A DNA stretch of 64,000 nt, taken from assembly GCA_036874045.1 (NCBI GenBank), contig CM072347.1:1614501-1678500 (forward strand). Reading direction: 5' to 3'. Origin of the DNA: Cymodocea nodosa (taxonomy: Eukaryota > Streptophyta > Magnoliopsida > Alismatales > Cymodoceaceae). The translations under genes and the position numbers were made by a program. Below the pieces are notes generated by a model. It was not told where the DNA came from and ran no database searches. It saw nothing but the letters and a program-made list of their open reading frames with translations. Below, one piece after another: positions 11,597-23,000 of the stretch (position 1 is its first letter; every line of letters begins with the position of its first letter).

Positions 11597-11605
11597 CTCC
11601 CTTCT

Positions 11606-12208
11606 CTATTCCTTAGCTTGAAGTGCACTGATCAGTTCAACCAGGGTAAGTTTTCCAAGGTCTTTGGTGTTCTGCAATGCTGCTATAGATGACTCATATT
11701 TTTCTGGTACAGAGACCAGAATCTTTTCCACAATTCTTCCATTAGAAAAATCGTTACCTAGCAAACGTATATTGTTTGCTATGGAGAGAAGTTGTGAGGA
11801 ATAATCTTTAATAGAATCTGAATCCTTCATACGAAGAAGTTCAAATTCCCTCACTAAATTCAAGCTTTTCATGCTTTTAATCCTCTCATCTCCATCATAT
11901 TCTTCTTGCAAATACTGCCAGACAGCATATGCAGAAGGTAATCTCATCATTCTGGTGAAAATGGTAAGGGAAACGGCAGTCAACAGGGTTGCCTTTGCTC
12001 TGGCCTTCATAGACTTCTTTTCCTTGTGAGCCTTCAACTGTGCCATTGTTGGATTTGCCGGCAAAAGATGCATTTCATAGTCTTCTTCAACAGCCTCCCA
12101 TGCATCAATGGTTTCCAAGTAGGCTTTCATCTTTATTGCCCAATGTTGGTAGTCATCACCATCAAATGATGGTGGAGAGAGTTGATTAAGACCAGTTTTT
12201 ACCGTCAT
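11606..12208 (-). CDS. Copia gag, N-terminal part
   Basis: 200 residues opening with a UBN2-type gag region ('PSFDGDDYQHWAIKMKAYL', 'ILVSVPEKYE'), the virus-like particle protein. It ends at a TAG (11606-11608), a position where related elements read on into the zinc knuckle. The next piece continues in the same frame. Confidence 0.85.
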   Translation of the reverse strand: MTVKTGLNQLSPPSFDGDDYQHWAIKMKAYLETIDAWEAVEEDYEMHLLPANPTMAQLKAHKEKKSMKARAKATLLTAVSLTIFTRMMRLPSAYAVWQYLQEEYDGDERIKSMKSLNLVREFELLRMKDSDSIKDYSSQLLSIANNIRLLGNDFSNGRIVEKILVSVPEKYESSIAALQNTKDLGKLTLVELISALQAKE

Positions 12209-12250
12209 TCCAGGATTGTTTCAGAAGTATATGTCAAAGAATCGGCCCTG

Positions 12251-12261
12251 CCCTGATACCA
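12251..12261 (-). promoter_or_regulatory. Copia primer-binding site
   Basis: The minus strand reads TGGTATCAGGG two bases inside the 5' LTR. This fits priming by the 3' end of initiator tRNA-Met (TGGTATCAGAGC), usual for plant copia elements. Confidence 0.85.
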
Positions 12262-12263
12262 GA

Positions 12264-12587
12264 TGTTGAAGTTTGATTTTTAGGTGAGGGTGGTGGTGAA
12301 AATGAGAGGAAGAAGGGAACAGATGTTTTGAAAATGTTGCATTCCATACACTTAACTTTTTAACCGGACAGAACACATACATATATGGTCATAGACATGT
12401 AACTGCTTGACAACTGATCAAGGTCATGGACACATTCTTGACCATAATTGCCACATTATGCACACAACCGTGCATATTACATATTTTAACTTAATTTAAA
12501 ACATACGGCATAAACTCATAACATAAAAAGACATATAACATATAAAAAAACATATAACATATAAAGTCATTAAAGCATATTTCAACA
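12264..12587 (-). repeat. Copia 5' LTR (324 bp)
   Basis: Same ends as its partner. It is longer by 19 bp because 'acatataacatata' is duplicated near 12533-12562. Confidence 0.9.
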
Positions 12588-12595
12588 TTTTCACA

Positions 12596-15432
12596 TGGCA
12601 GCAAAGTAAGTTCAGGTACATTCCTCAATGAACACTTATAGACATATAAAATAAATTATAAGTAAGGGAAAATATTGAAAAAGTTTTACATGATATAAGA
12701 AAGAGATAGAACTTGGATTTATATATTATGGATTCCTCCACTCTAGCCAATTGATTTTGAGTTGGAATTTCATATGATATTAAAACATAGATTTTTAAAG
12801 TTTAAAAAGTATGACAAAATTAAGTAAAAAGGAGGAAAAGCCTAGCCACCACTCTCCTTTCAACCACCAACTTAGCTTTCAAGTTGTTGGTGTCTCTCCT
12901 TCCATGTCTAGTGTCTTTTCCTACTATTGGCTCTGTATTGTCTTCCTCTGCTTCCTATCATTAACTCATCTTCTATTGTCGACCCCTACTAGTTAGGGTT
13001 CAAACCCTAGAGCAACTACCACCTCTCTACCTTCTCTTCCACCCAACCCTACTTTTTGTAACCCATCTTCTTCACTAAAGCTACCATTGATAGGAGTTTC
13101 ATAACCCTCTCACCATGAGTTCCTTATTGTTGTCAAGCCCTCCTACTACTTCACTATCCCTCCCTTTAATTGTTGCAACCTCCATCATTGCCACAACTGT
13201 GAGAATGCTTTCCCTCCCATTTCTACCCTACACTATGTCTATCTTATTCTAACTTCATTGAATCTCTTGCAAGATTGCCATCTTATTCCTAGGAGGTGAC
13301 TATTGGGTGTAAAGATAGTCAATTAAGTACTAAAGACATTCGGTCTTAATCAAAAAAACGTTAGTCAAATTGAAGGACAAGTGACGATTAAATGGTAGGC
13401 TAGAGATGATCAAATTGAGGAAAGTATCAACTGAATCGGTGGCTAGAGTTGGCAACTATAGTGGTATTCAATGGAAGTGCATTAAGTTGGATATCTGATG
13501 TAAATGACTAGATGTCAAGTGCTATAATAGACTTGTTGGAGTCTTCAATAGTCAAGCATTGGAGGTAGTAGGAAACTCTAGAGTTGTGGTGGATGTTGCT
13601 AGAGTGATTTGTTCGGTGGTTTAAGTGTTCCCAGAATTTCTATCATATCAATAGAGTGTTTAGTTAGACCAGAAGTTTAAGTGGACGTTACTGGTAGTCT
13701 ATTAGAAGGTTAGTGTATCCTAGTAATGAACAATATTGGAAGGTTAGTACTTCTAATGAATAGTTGACGGCAAAAAAAAAGAAAAAAAAATGAATGAAAG
13801 AAAAAAATGGCGAAGTTTCAAAAACATGCCACCATTGCACGACCCTTCTATTCTTTGTTGGTTTCCAGAGGTTCCATGTGTTGGTTGCATCCTCCACAAT
13901 TGTGTGGCATGTCTACTCTCTAGAAGCTCCATACGTCGCTGTAGACCCATACTGCACACTATTTCGCAATTTTTGCAAACTCAGCCATTGGTTCCTCTTT
14001 CGCTTGTGGCACATGAGTGACTTTTATAAAAAGGGCATCTGGTGAATGCAAAAATATCACCTCCCTTAGATGAATTAAAGAAGAAAAAAGGTGAAAACCT
14101 CCTCTTGTATGCATACAGTCGACAATTGTCTCCCCTCTAATTGTTTACCTCTATCCTCCACACACAATTGTAGCAAAAGAAAAGAAAAAAAAAAGAAATA
14201 AGTGGGTTCCAGCTACTAAAAAAAAGGAAGTATTACTGCACTCTCTCTTAAAAGGAGTGGTTTGCAGTGGCCGCAAAAAAAAAAGGAAAAAATGCCTATT
14301 GCACTTCCCCTTAGAAGAAAACGAACTACAACAATGGTGATAAAAAAAATGTTACTACACTTTAAATACAAAAAGGTTATAACAAATCTAAACAAAATTT
14401 TTATGACATTTAGGCATCTAAGGTAACCAAAAATATTTTAGATGGGAAAATAGAACATTTACAGTAAAAAAAATATAGTTTAGATATGAAATATAAATAT
14501 TTAAAATTGAAAATCACAGTCTTTAGATATTTAAATATTGAATTACTCCTAAATATGAGTATAAACTATCTATAAAATTTATAATTTAGCTTAAACGAAA
14601 TATGAGATGTCAAAATATAAAAAAGATATTAAAAACTCCCAAAATAAGAGTATAAACTATTTATAAGAGAAAAATATAAAATATCAAACACCCTTGGATA
14701 AGAGCCTAAATTGTCCCTATAATATGTATTTTGATATTAAAAAATAAAATACAAAATACTAATGGTATATTAATTACCAAGATCGATAAAAAAATGCTAC
14801 TAAATGTTTAAAATATTAAATGTTTCCTAGTAGAAGTCTAAGCTATGTAACGTCTCTTCATAACGGTATGAAAAGTTTAATGACAGATTCAAAATATTTT
14901 TTGTCATTTTTTCTTATTTGTAAGAATTACATTGTATAACATCAACTTATATCTTTATTTGCAAATGATAATAAAAATTTGATTTATCCAAATAATTTGG
15001 CATGTTTGTTGCGACTGATATGATGTGTATGGGGCATCCTTCTTATGAAAAGGTATAAGGTGTGAGATTAGTTGTTAATCCTTGAGAGGTCTTTTAATGT
15101 ACATATATAAAATATATACTCCAAGATATATAAGTATATATATCTCCATTAATGTATATATATAAAATATATACTGCATTATTACTCCACTATTAATGCC
15201 TCAGATTATATCACCTGATAGTTAATCTACTATTTTTGAAGACATAATTCTTCCTATACTTATCACAAATTGTTCTTATTATTACTACAATAACTGTTAC
15301 TATATTTTACTACTACTAATGCTACAACAATTTTTTATGTTCCTCTTTGTATTTGCTGTTTTCTACTATGCTTAAGTTTATAGAGTTGCTATTAAGCTTA
15401 TTCTAAGTTGGAAACTCGAACTTGATGAGGAG
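12596..15432. other. Interior of the intron 10 LTR element, non-coding
   Basis: No credible protein in either strand. It contains A-rich tracts (13770-13810, 14170-14300) and AT-rich short repeats, for example two copies of 'ttaatgta.atatataaaatatatact' near 15096 and 15149. It behaves like the spacer of a non-autonomous LTR element. Confidence 0.5.
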
Positions 15433-15581
15433 TGCTAGAGTAAACAATATATTAAAATTATATACATCTTTTGGATTTAGTCTCATATTGCTTAAATTGT
15501 ATTTGTCTTCTCTATATACAGAGGTCTTATATTTTGTTGATGAAATCATTTCTCTTTCACTTATTTCTTATGTTCTCACAA
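15433..15581. repeat. Right LTR of the intron 10 element
   Basis: 149 bp from 'tgctagag' to 'tctcaca'. It is clearly but distantly similar to 7783-7922, so the element is old relative to the copia insert. Confidence 0.6.
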
Positions 15582-15640
15582 TATCAATATGGTTTTTGTA
15601 GTTTTTACAAATTGCTGGAATGCTATTCATGTTTTAACAG

Positions 15641-16904
15641 GATCTTAAGGAATGCTAGGATTTCTGATACCATTCCAATTGACATTGGGAAGTTTCAAGA
15701 TATGGAACATTTGTGAGTGTTTTTTATATCTTGTTATTTTCCTTTACATCAAGCTGCAAATCTAAGTTTCTCATTGTCTAGATATTTTGATCATTTTAGG
15801 GATCTGAGCTTCAATAATCTCACAGGCACACTTCCACCTATTCTTTTTAATATGAAGTCACTTGAATATCTGTGAGTAGATTCAGCTAAAGTACATTAAA
15901 TTCCAAATTCCTGATTGAAAGGTCTTATTTATGTTTCTAATAATTTCATCTTGTGCTACAGGTTTCTTGGAAATAATAGCATATCTGGTAACGTACCAGG
16001 GAAGAAGTCTAGAAATCTTTTAAATATGTATGACATGTCTTATAGCTTTTTATCTGTATATTTTTACTTAGCGATTGATAGATACATGATTGTTTCTACT
16101 ATTAGCAGTGATTTATCTTACAATGAGCTATTCGGAAGTATTCCTCCTTGGGCCGGTGAAAAGAATCTTCAATTGTAATGTGTTTACTTGATTTTTTTTA
16201 TCTTATTGCTAATTCTAACATCTTCTGTAACAAATGATGAGAAACTTTATTCCAAAAATAAAATGGATCCCTGAATATTTTGCAATGCTAATCCTGCTAG
16301 TCAGTTATCTAATTGCACATTTTATTAAAAACTACTTCGTAAAATAAATAATGAGTACCTAATGTTGAATACTTGACACCAATCGAACTTTGGTCATGTA
16401 GCTTTCTTCATTGATGAAATGAAACTATGTGCTTCACATTCTTGTTCTTCTAATATAGCAGAATAAATGCAAACTACTTGTAAACTGTAATTTCTTATAA
16501 AGAAGATTGAGATTCATCACATATTATAGGCACTTCAATAAATTTTCAAATGTCAATTTCTATATCATCCCTACAACACGTACATTTTAGGTGAAAATGC
16601 TGTTTTACATGTCATTTTCATTGTTCTTTTATAATTTTTTCTTGAAAGCAAAACTTATTCCTTTATTTACTTTGTCCTTTTTTGTTCTTTTCTCTACAGG
16701 AACTTGGTTGCCAACAACTTTGTTATTGATGATTCTGACAGGTGCTTAGCCATGCCCCTTTTGCCTTTATGTAAATGAAATTTCAAAATTTTGGTGCAAT
16801 ATATATTTTATATAACATATGCTATTCTTTTATTTTTAGTGTTATGCCAAAGGGTTTAGAGTGTTTGCAACGAAATTTTCCATGCTATCGTAATAATCCA
16901 AGAT
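15641..16904 (+). CDS. Copy 1: last LRR exons and linker to malectin
   Basis: Exons 15641-15712 and 15800-15871 are the ninth and tenth 72-nt LRR exons. 15962-16027 and 16109-16174 are shorter (66 nt) and encode the last weak repeats ('NNSISGNVP', 'YNELFGSIPPW'). 16700-16741 (42 nt) and 16840-16904 (65 nt) encode the cysteine-bearing C-cap leading to malectin ('CLQRNFPCYRNNPR'). All have counterparts in copy 2 with identical lengths and phases (38143-39393), which supports these boundaries. Confidence 0.85.
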
Positions 16905-17019
16905 GTGAGTATTTTTTCATTGTTTTTACAAGAATATTGCCAAATTATGAGAACATGGAGAACTTCTACCATTATTTGTTTCATTCACAAATGTTAAATC
17001 TACTACCATTGGTTTGCAG

Positions 17020-20000
17020 ATTACTCATTTGCCATAAATTGTGGTGGCACTGCAATTATATCATCTGATGGCGTAGACTATGAGGCCGACAATCACAATG
17101 TCACCACTGCATCATATTTTGTAAGGGACACTAAAAGGTGGGCAGTTAGTAGCACCGGGAGATTTGTTGAATCTCGAGATCCTGAATACAAACAGTTCAT
17201 TTCGTCCAAGATCATGAATACTTCAGATCCAGATCCGTTTCAGTCTGTAAGGTTATCACCATCTTCATTGAGGTATTATGGTCTAGGAATGGAAAATGGA
17301 CCATACACTATAGAACTCCAATTTGCAGAAATTGCTTTTCCTGATGATCATAGCTTAAAGAAGAGCTCTGGGAGACGGGTATTTGACATTTATATTCAGG
17401 TATGCATGTGGCTAGAAGAATTGCTATGGAAAAAACTTATTGAATGGATTAATGGTTAAAATCTATGAATGTAAGATAATAAAGGTCCTTGAATACACAC
17501 ACACAGATTGCATTGATTATAGCCTTGAATGCAATGCAGTCTTGACTCATGGGACTTGTTGATCCCTTGGTGGGGCTTGCATGCCCCAACTGTAATGGAA
17601 TAGCACCACATGTGTGTGTGTATATGAAATCCCTAGTGATTAGTAATGATAATCTCAATTTTCTTTTCTCCTCTTCTTATATGGTACTTGAGTGATTGTC
17701 TAATTCCTAATCACCTACTACTAAGAATCACCACTTTACCACTTGACAACCATCTTTAATAGTCTCTTCGTCCTATTCCCTTTGCTTAGACAACCACCAA
17801 GTCCAAAGGAGCTTTTTGCCACAGCTGTTGGCTCGTAGGGTTTTATTTGCTGCTACTACCAGTCTCTAGGAGGCACACCACCATTGTTTTCAGCTCATAA
17901 GGACCCTTTTGACACTATAAATAAAGGCTTCCAACCCCTATCCTATGGTTGGCAACATGGGATGGACCCCAACTCACTACTACCTCATGAGAAATTTCTC
18001 AAACTCTACCATTTACATTGTTGATGTTTTAAGAACAAACAGTTCTCATTCCAGCACTTAACTGCCTGCCAGTATTTCAGTCACCACTCTCACATTAACA
18101 TCATTGGCTTCTGTCATCGTTGGACACATTGGGCCTGATCTTTGCAAAAATGGCTTCCTCCTCTATCATAAATGCATCGAATGCTACACGGACTATCAAT
18201 GACACCTCAATAATACTAAATAGATGGCTAGTGTATCTGGCCTTTTTCATCATCTCTTATTGTTAAATATGGATTAGTGAGGTACATTTCTTGAGCTCCA
18301 CCCTTGAAATCAAAATGGAGGGCTAGATTTATGGCATATTTGGAATGTTTGAAGTACAATTAAATCATATCTAACTCTATCTATAATGACATGATAGATA
18401 CTAAAGATGCTTCTAGGATTTTATGAAATATGCATTAACAAAATATTAATTGAATTCACTTTCTTAATGATGTTGCCTCTTTTTCTTCCTTTATCATTGT
18501 TTGCACTATCTCCAAGTCATGACAAAGTTTTCGTAAATCAATATGTAGGGAGGAAAAGTGATGCATTGACCTTCAAAAGAGAGATTGTAAGAGTATATAT
18601 ATAAATAACAACTAACAAGTATCTAGGGTAAATGGGTATCTATTTACCCATCTAACATAATTCTACATAATTCATATCCTCTCTCTCTCTTCCTTAAGTA
18701 AGAGCATATATATCTATTATACTTGTTACATAAATTCTCAAAACAATTAGGACCTAAATCCTTTGTGAGAATATTGTAGAAGACAATATGGTGGCTTCTA
18801 ACAAGGAGTTCTTTTGTGGAAGACAACTGCATAAATCTCAAAAAGAGATGTTCCTTGCTCTCATTCCTAACGTGGAAAATCCAATGGAATTTAAATAGTT
18901 CAAACTAATCAACTTATGTAATATCAAGTATACAATTATAGCCACTATTCTAGCCCATGGATTGAGAGATTTAATGGATAGAATCATCTTTAACACTCAA
19001 GGTGCGTTTATTAAGAATTGGAGTGTGTTTGATAATGTTGCCCTCATTCAAGAATTAATTTAGAAAATTGACAAGGGGCATAGGAGTGGCAATGTTGTTT
19101 TGAATTTGGATATAGAAAAAGCTTATAATAGAGTTGAGTAGGATGCAATCTACTTAGTAATGAACAGATTTGGTTTCTTTCCAAGATTCATAGAGTTAAT
19201 CAAAAGGATGCATCCAAGACAATGGCTTCTTAGTCTTGCTTAATGGTGCCTCCATTGAGTTCTTTGTGGGTACAAGGGGATTGAGGCAAGGGGATCCACT
19301 ATCTTTAGGGCTTTTTATTCTTGTAAAGGAGGTTCTTTGTAGAGGGTTCATCAAACTTATCATTAACAAGCTCATTGTATCATACATCACAAGGTGCAAT
19401 AATCTCACAATCTCTCATCTACTTTATGTTGATAACACTATCTTATTTATAAATGACAAAAAAAGTAGCTTTGATAATGTAATGAGTTTGCTTAAACAGT
19501 ATCAAGATTTTTTTAGACAAAAGATGAACGTAGACAAGAGTTAGTTCATTGTCTCTAAGAAAAGTTCAGAGGCTAGAATCAAAATGATTGCAGATACTGT
19601 TGACTTCAAAAGGGGTTCCCTTCTCTTCACATATCTGGTCTATTCAATTTTCAAGGGGAGAACTAGGGTTGTATATTTTTATGGGTTGCTTCAAAAAATC
19701 CAAAAGAAGTTGGTAGGTTGGAAATCCACTGTCTTATCTCCTAAAGGCAAGATCACCCTTATCAAACGTGTTCTCACTAGCATCCTAAAACATCTACTCA
19801 ATGTTTACGATCTCCCCATTGGGTTGATTGATAAATTCAAAGGTTGTGCACTAATTTCTTATGGGAGAGTACAAATGAAGAGAAGAAGTAACATTAGATC
19901 AATTGGAACAAGATTACCAAACCTTTTGTAGAAGGTGACCTGTAATATTAGAGATATCATGGGAGCTCTTTACATGAAGATGGTTTGGTGTTTAATGAAT

Positions 20001-23000
20001 TACTACAATATTTGGACTAGGGTATGGAATGCTTTGTATGGGGGTGCTTGAACAACCTTGGATAGAATTACCTCTCTATTGAAGTGGAATGAAGGCCAAT
20101 GCTTTATTAATTTCTAGTATTCTTGGTGGTTGGACAAGGGACCTCTTAAAAACTTTATAGAGGTGTCAAAAAGCTACTTGAGTCTTAGTGTAGCCAATGT
20201 TCTACATGATTATAATATACTAGGATGAGTGGAAATAGCAAATCATATTAGAAAAGAAATAGGCATGAAATGGAGATGCATCTTTGAAAATAAAGATTCC
20301 TTCAAGTGGATGTGGACAAGCAATGGAGACTTAACTATTAAATCTATGTGGGAGCTTATTCAAAATAGGAGGGAGGTCATGTCTTGGAATGTAGGGTGTT
20401 GGTGCAGCTTCATCCCTACCAAGGAATCTTTTTTCCTTTGTAGATTTTATCATAATACTCTACCTAATGAGGTTACTTAAGTTAGGGATTAACCAGGGAT
20501 TAGAGGAAAAGAAGAAGTTATGCTTATTCATTAACTAATCAAATATATATATGCAAGTACAAATGGATCCTAAGATTCATTTATTTGATTAACTAGATCC
20601 AACAAGTTCTAACACTCCCTCGCAAGCTAGAGCAAAAATGTCACATAAGCTTAGCTTGTTACAAATTGTGTTGAAGGGTCCCACGTGAAGTCCCTTGGTG
20701 AAAATATCAGCTAACTATTGAGAGGAAGGAGTGAAGGGTAGAGTAATAATATTATTCTTCACAAGATCACAAACATAGTGACAATCTACCTCAATATGCT
20801 TAGTCTGCTCATGAAAGACATCATTGCTGGCAATATAAATAGTTATTTTGTTATCACAATGCATATGTATGGGAGTAGACATATCAACTCCAAATTCTGA
20901 TAATAATGATTTTACCCAGATGAGTTCACTTCTAGTTTGAGACATACTCTAGTATTCTGATTCACAACTTAACTTAGACACTACACTCCATTTCTTGCTT
21001 CTCCAAGTTACAAGGTTTTCTCTAAAGTAGGTGTAGTAACCTGAAATAGACTTTCTATTAGATTTATCATCTGCATAGCTTGCATCAGAATATTTACAAA
21101 TAGTTTCATGACCATGATTTGAGTAAAATAGTCCTTTACTTGGGCGATTGTAATGTAAGCAACTACTCTTAGAGTCCCTTGCCAATATATCTCTTTAGGT
21201 GACTGCATAAACTAGCTTAATAGACCCATTGCAAAGGATATATTTGGACGAGTCACAATCAAGTATAGAAATTTGCTTGGGAGCTTGTGATATTTGCTTG
21301 TATCTTCTAGTAAGGTAGAATTCTCCTCCCAAAAAGGTAGATTAGGTTCAATAGGAATATTAACTGGCTTACACCTAGTGAGACCAATTTCTTTTAACAA
21401 GTCCACAACATAGTTTTGTTGGGATAACGCTAATTTGTCATTGGCATAGGCAAACTCAATCCTAAGAAAATATCGAGGTTTACCTAGATCCCAAATTATA
21501 AAATGATGGTGAAGAAACTCCTTGGTAGACAGTACATCTTTATCATCATCTATAAGGAGTGTGTCATCAACATAGACGGCCAAAATAGTATAACCATTGG
21601 AAGACTTCCGTATGAAGATGAATCTATCAACTTAACACTTGTGATACCCATAAGTAAGTAAGATAGAGCTGAACTTGGCATACCATGCCCTAAGACTCTG
21701 TTTGAGTCAATATATGGACTTCTTTAGGCGACAGACAAGATTTTCCCCTTGAGTAATAAATCTTAAGGGTTGCTCCATATAGACCTCTTCATCAAGATCA
21801 CTATACAAGAAGACATTATGAATATTAAGCTGACACATATCTCAAGAGTAACAAACGGTTAAAGCCAAAAGAATCTAAATAGACGGGAGATGGGCAACAG
21901 GCAAGAACGTGTCCTGTTAAAGTATATTGTAACCTTTGAATATCCATTTAAATGGATATTCGATTATGTAAGGGGTATTTAACCCCCTCTTGTACCCTAA
22001 TCATTTGTTAATACAAAATTACCATTTTCATTATCTTCAACTTGGTATTAGAGTAAAGTTAAGGATCTCCACCAAAATCCATTGTTGTTTGTCCACTGAA
22101 ACTCGCTCATTTGATAGAACATCTCTTTGTGGTAGATGATTTCACACTTTTACATCTGGGAGTCAGTGTTGTCCATCACCGATGTCGACCATTGTTTCAC
22201 ATAGTCGACGTTGATCTTCCTCCAATTTGTGTAGAAGAGGACGATCCTCTTCTGGTTGGCTTAGATTCATACCACCAACTGCTTCTCCTTTGTCGAATCT
22301 ACTTTATCATTATCTTTGGTTGGATCCAAACTACTACCTATTCGGAAGTTTTAAAGTCCTATTGTTCAGACACCTCCTCATTAGTTTGGCGTAGTTGAAA
22401 CTCTTTCTAGTTTGGCTGAGTGAGCGGGATTGTCAGTACTCCGTCAAGCTTGGTTGAGTGAGCAAGAACATCGATCGTTCATAACTAACATTGTGCAGTC
22501 TCCAAAAGGTCTCCACCGACTACTAACAATTTGGTTATTTATGTCAATGGTGTGGAAAGTTGAGACATAAGTTTGAAAAATGTTGGGAAAAATTTCTCCA
22601 TCTAAAACCTGCTTGATTTGCTCATGTCAGTTCAGAGAAGGCAACCGTAGAAACTAGTACTTCTATTAGCCCTACTATCACAATCTTTCAAGTTGATTAT
22701 GAATGTCTCACTCAGGCTCAAAGTTCTAGTTCCAGTGCTATGAGTGTTTAGGCCACATCTTTTCATCTAGGTATCGATACTACCTTATTAGCCTCCCATG
22801 ATGATTCTTAAATCATAGATTCTAGGGCATCCTCTTATATATCATGTACATGTAATTTATTTAACTGTCTATCACACATGCCTGACAAATCAGTTGTTAC
22901 CATTGTCGATGGACGTTCATGCATTGTAATTGGTCGATGGGAGGTTCATACATTTTAAGTCTCCTTAGTTATGTCTGAACAATGTCCTTTATGTATTTGA

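Larger units (their letters stand above)
7923..12587 (-). mobile_element. Ty1/copia retrotransposon, full length, mutated
   Basis: A 4.67-kb element on the minus strand with LTRs at 12264-12587 (5') and 7923-8227 (3'), each TGTTGAA...TTCAACA on the plus strand. The order gag, zinc knuckle, protease-like, integrase, reverse transcriptase, RNase H identifies Ty1/copia. Flanks are T-runs, so a TSD (TTTT) is only suggestive. One reading frame from 12208 to 8891 holds the whole gag-pol but is cut by five stops, and RNase H lies in another frame. By eye the LTRs differ at roughly 14 of 305 aligned bases plus a 19-bp duplication. The element is coding-dead. Confidence 0.93.
7783..15581. mobile_element. 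Non-coding LTR element (LARD-like) in intron 10, nested host of copia
   Basis: Two diverged terminal repeats bracket the insertion: left 7783-7922 (continuing at 12588-12595) and right 15433-15581. Both share the phrases '(g)tttagtc..ata/cattgctta', 'gtcttttattt..gt.g/at..aaatcatt' and 'ttatttcttat' and end in 'ttctcaca' or 'ttttcaca'. Start TG and end CA fit, and a purine-rich 'gatgaggag' precedes the right copy. Intron 10 of copy 2 lacks it. 'ATATCAAT' occurs on both sides (7763-7770; 15582-15589). The exact start of the left copy is uncertain. The interior codes for nothing I recognise. Confidence 0.65.

Noticed and set aside
16775-17068. Frames covering the exons at 16840-16904 and 39329-39393 with flanking introns
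   Set aside because: They run through clear splice sites; only the 65-nt exon is real.
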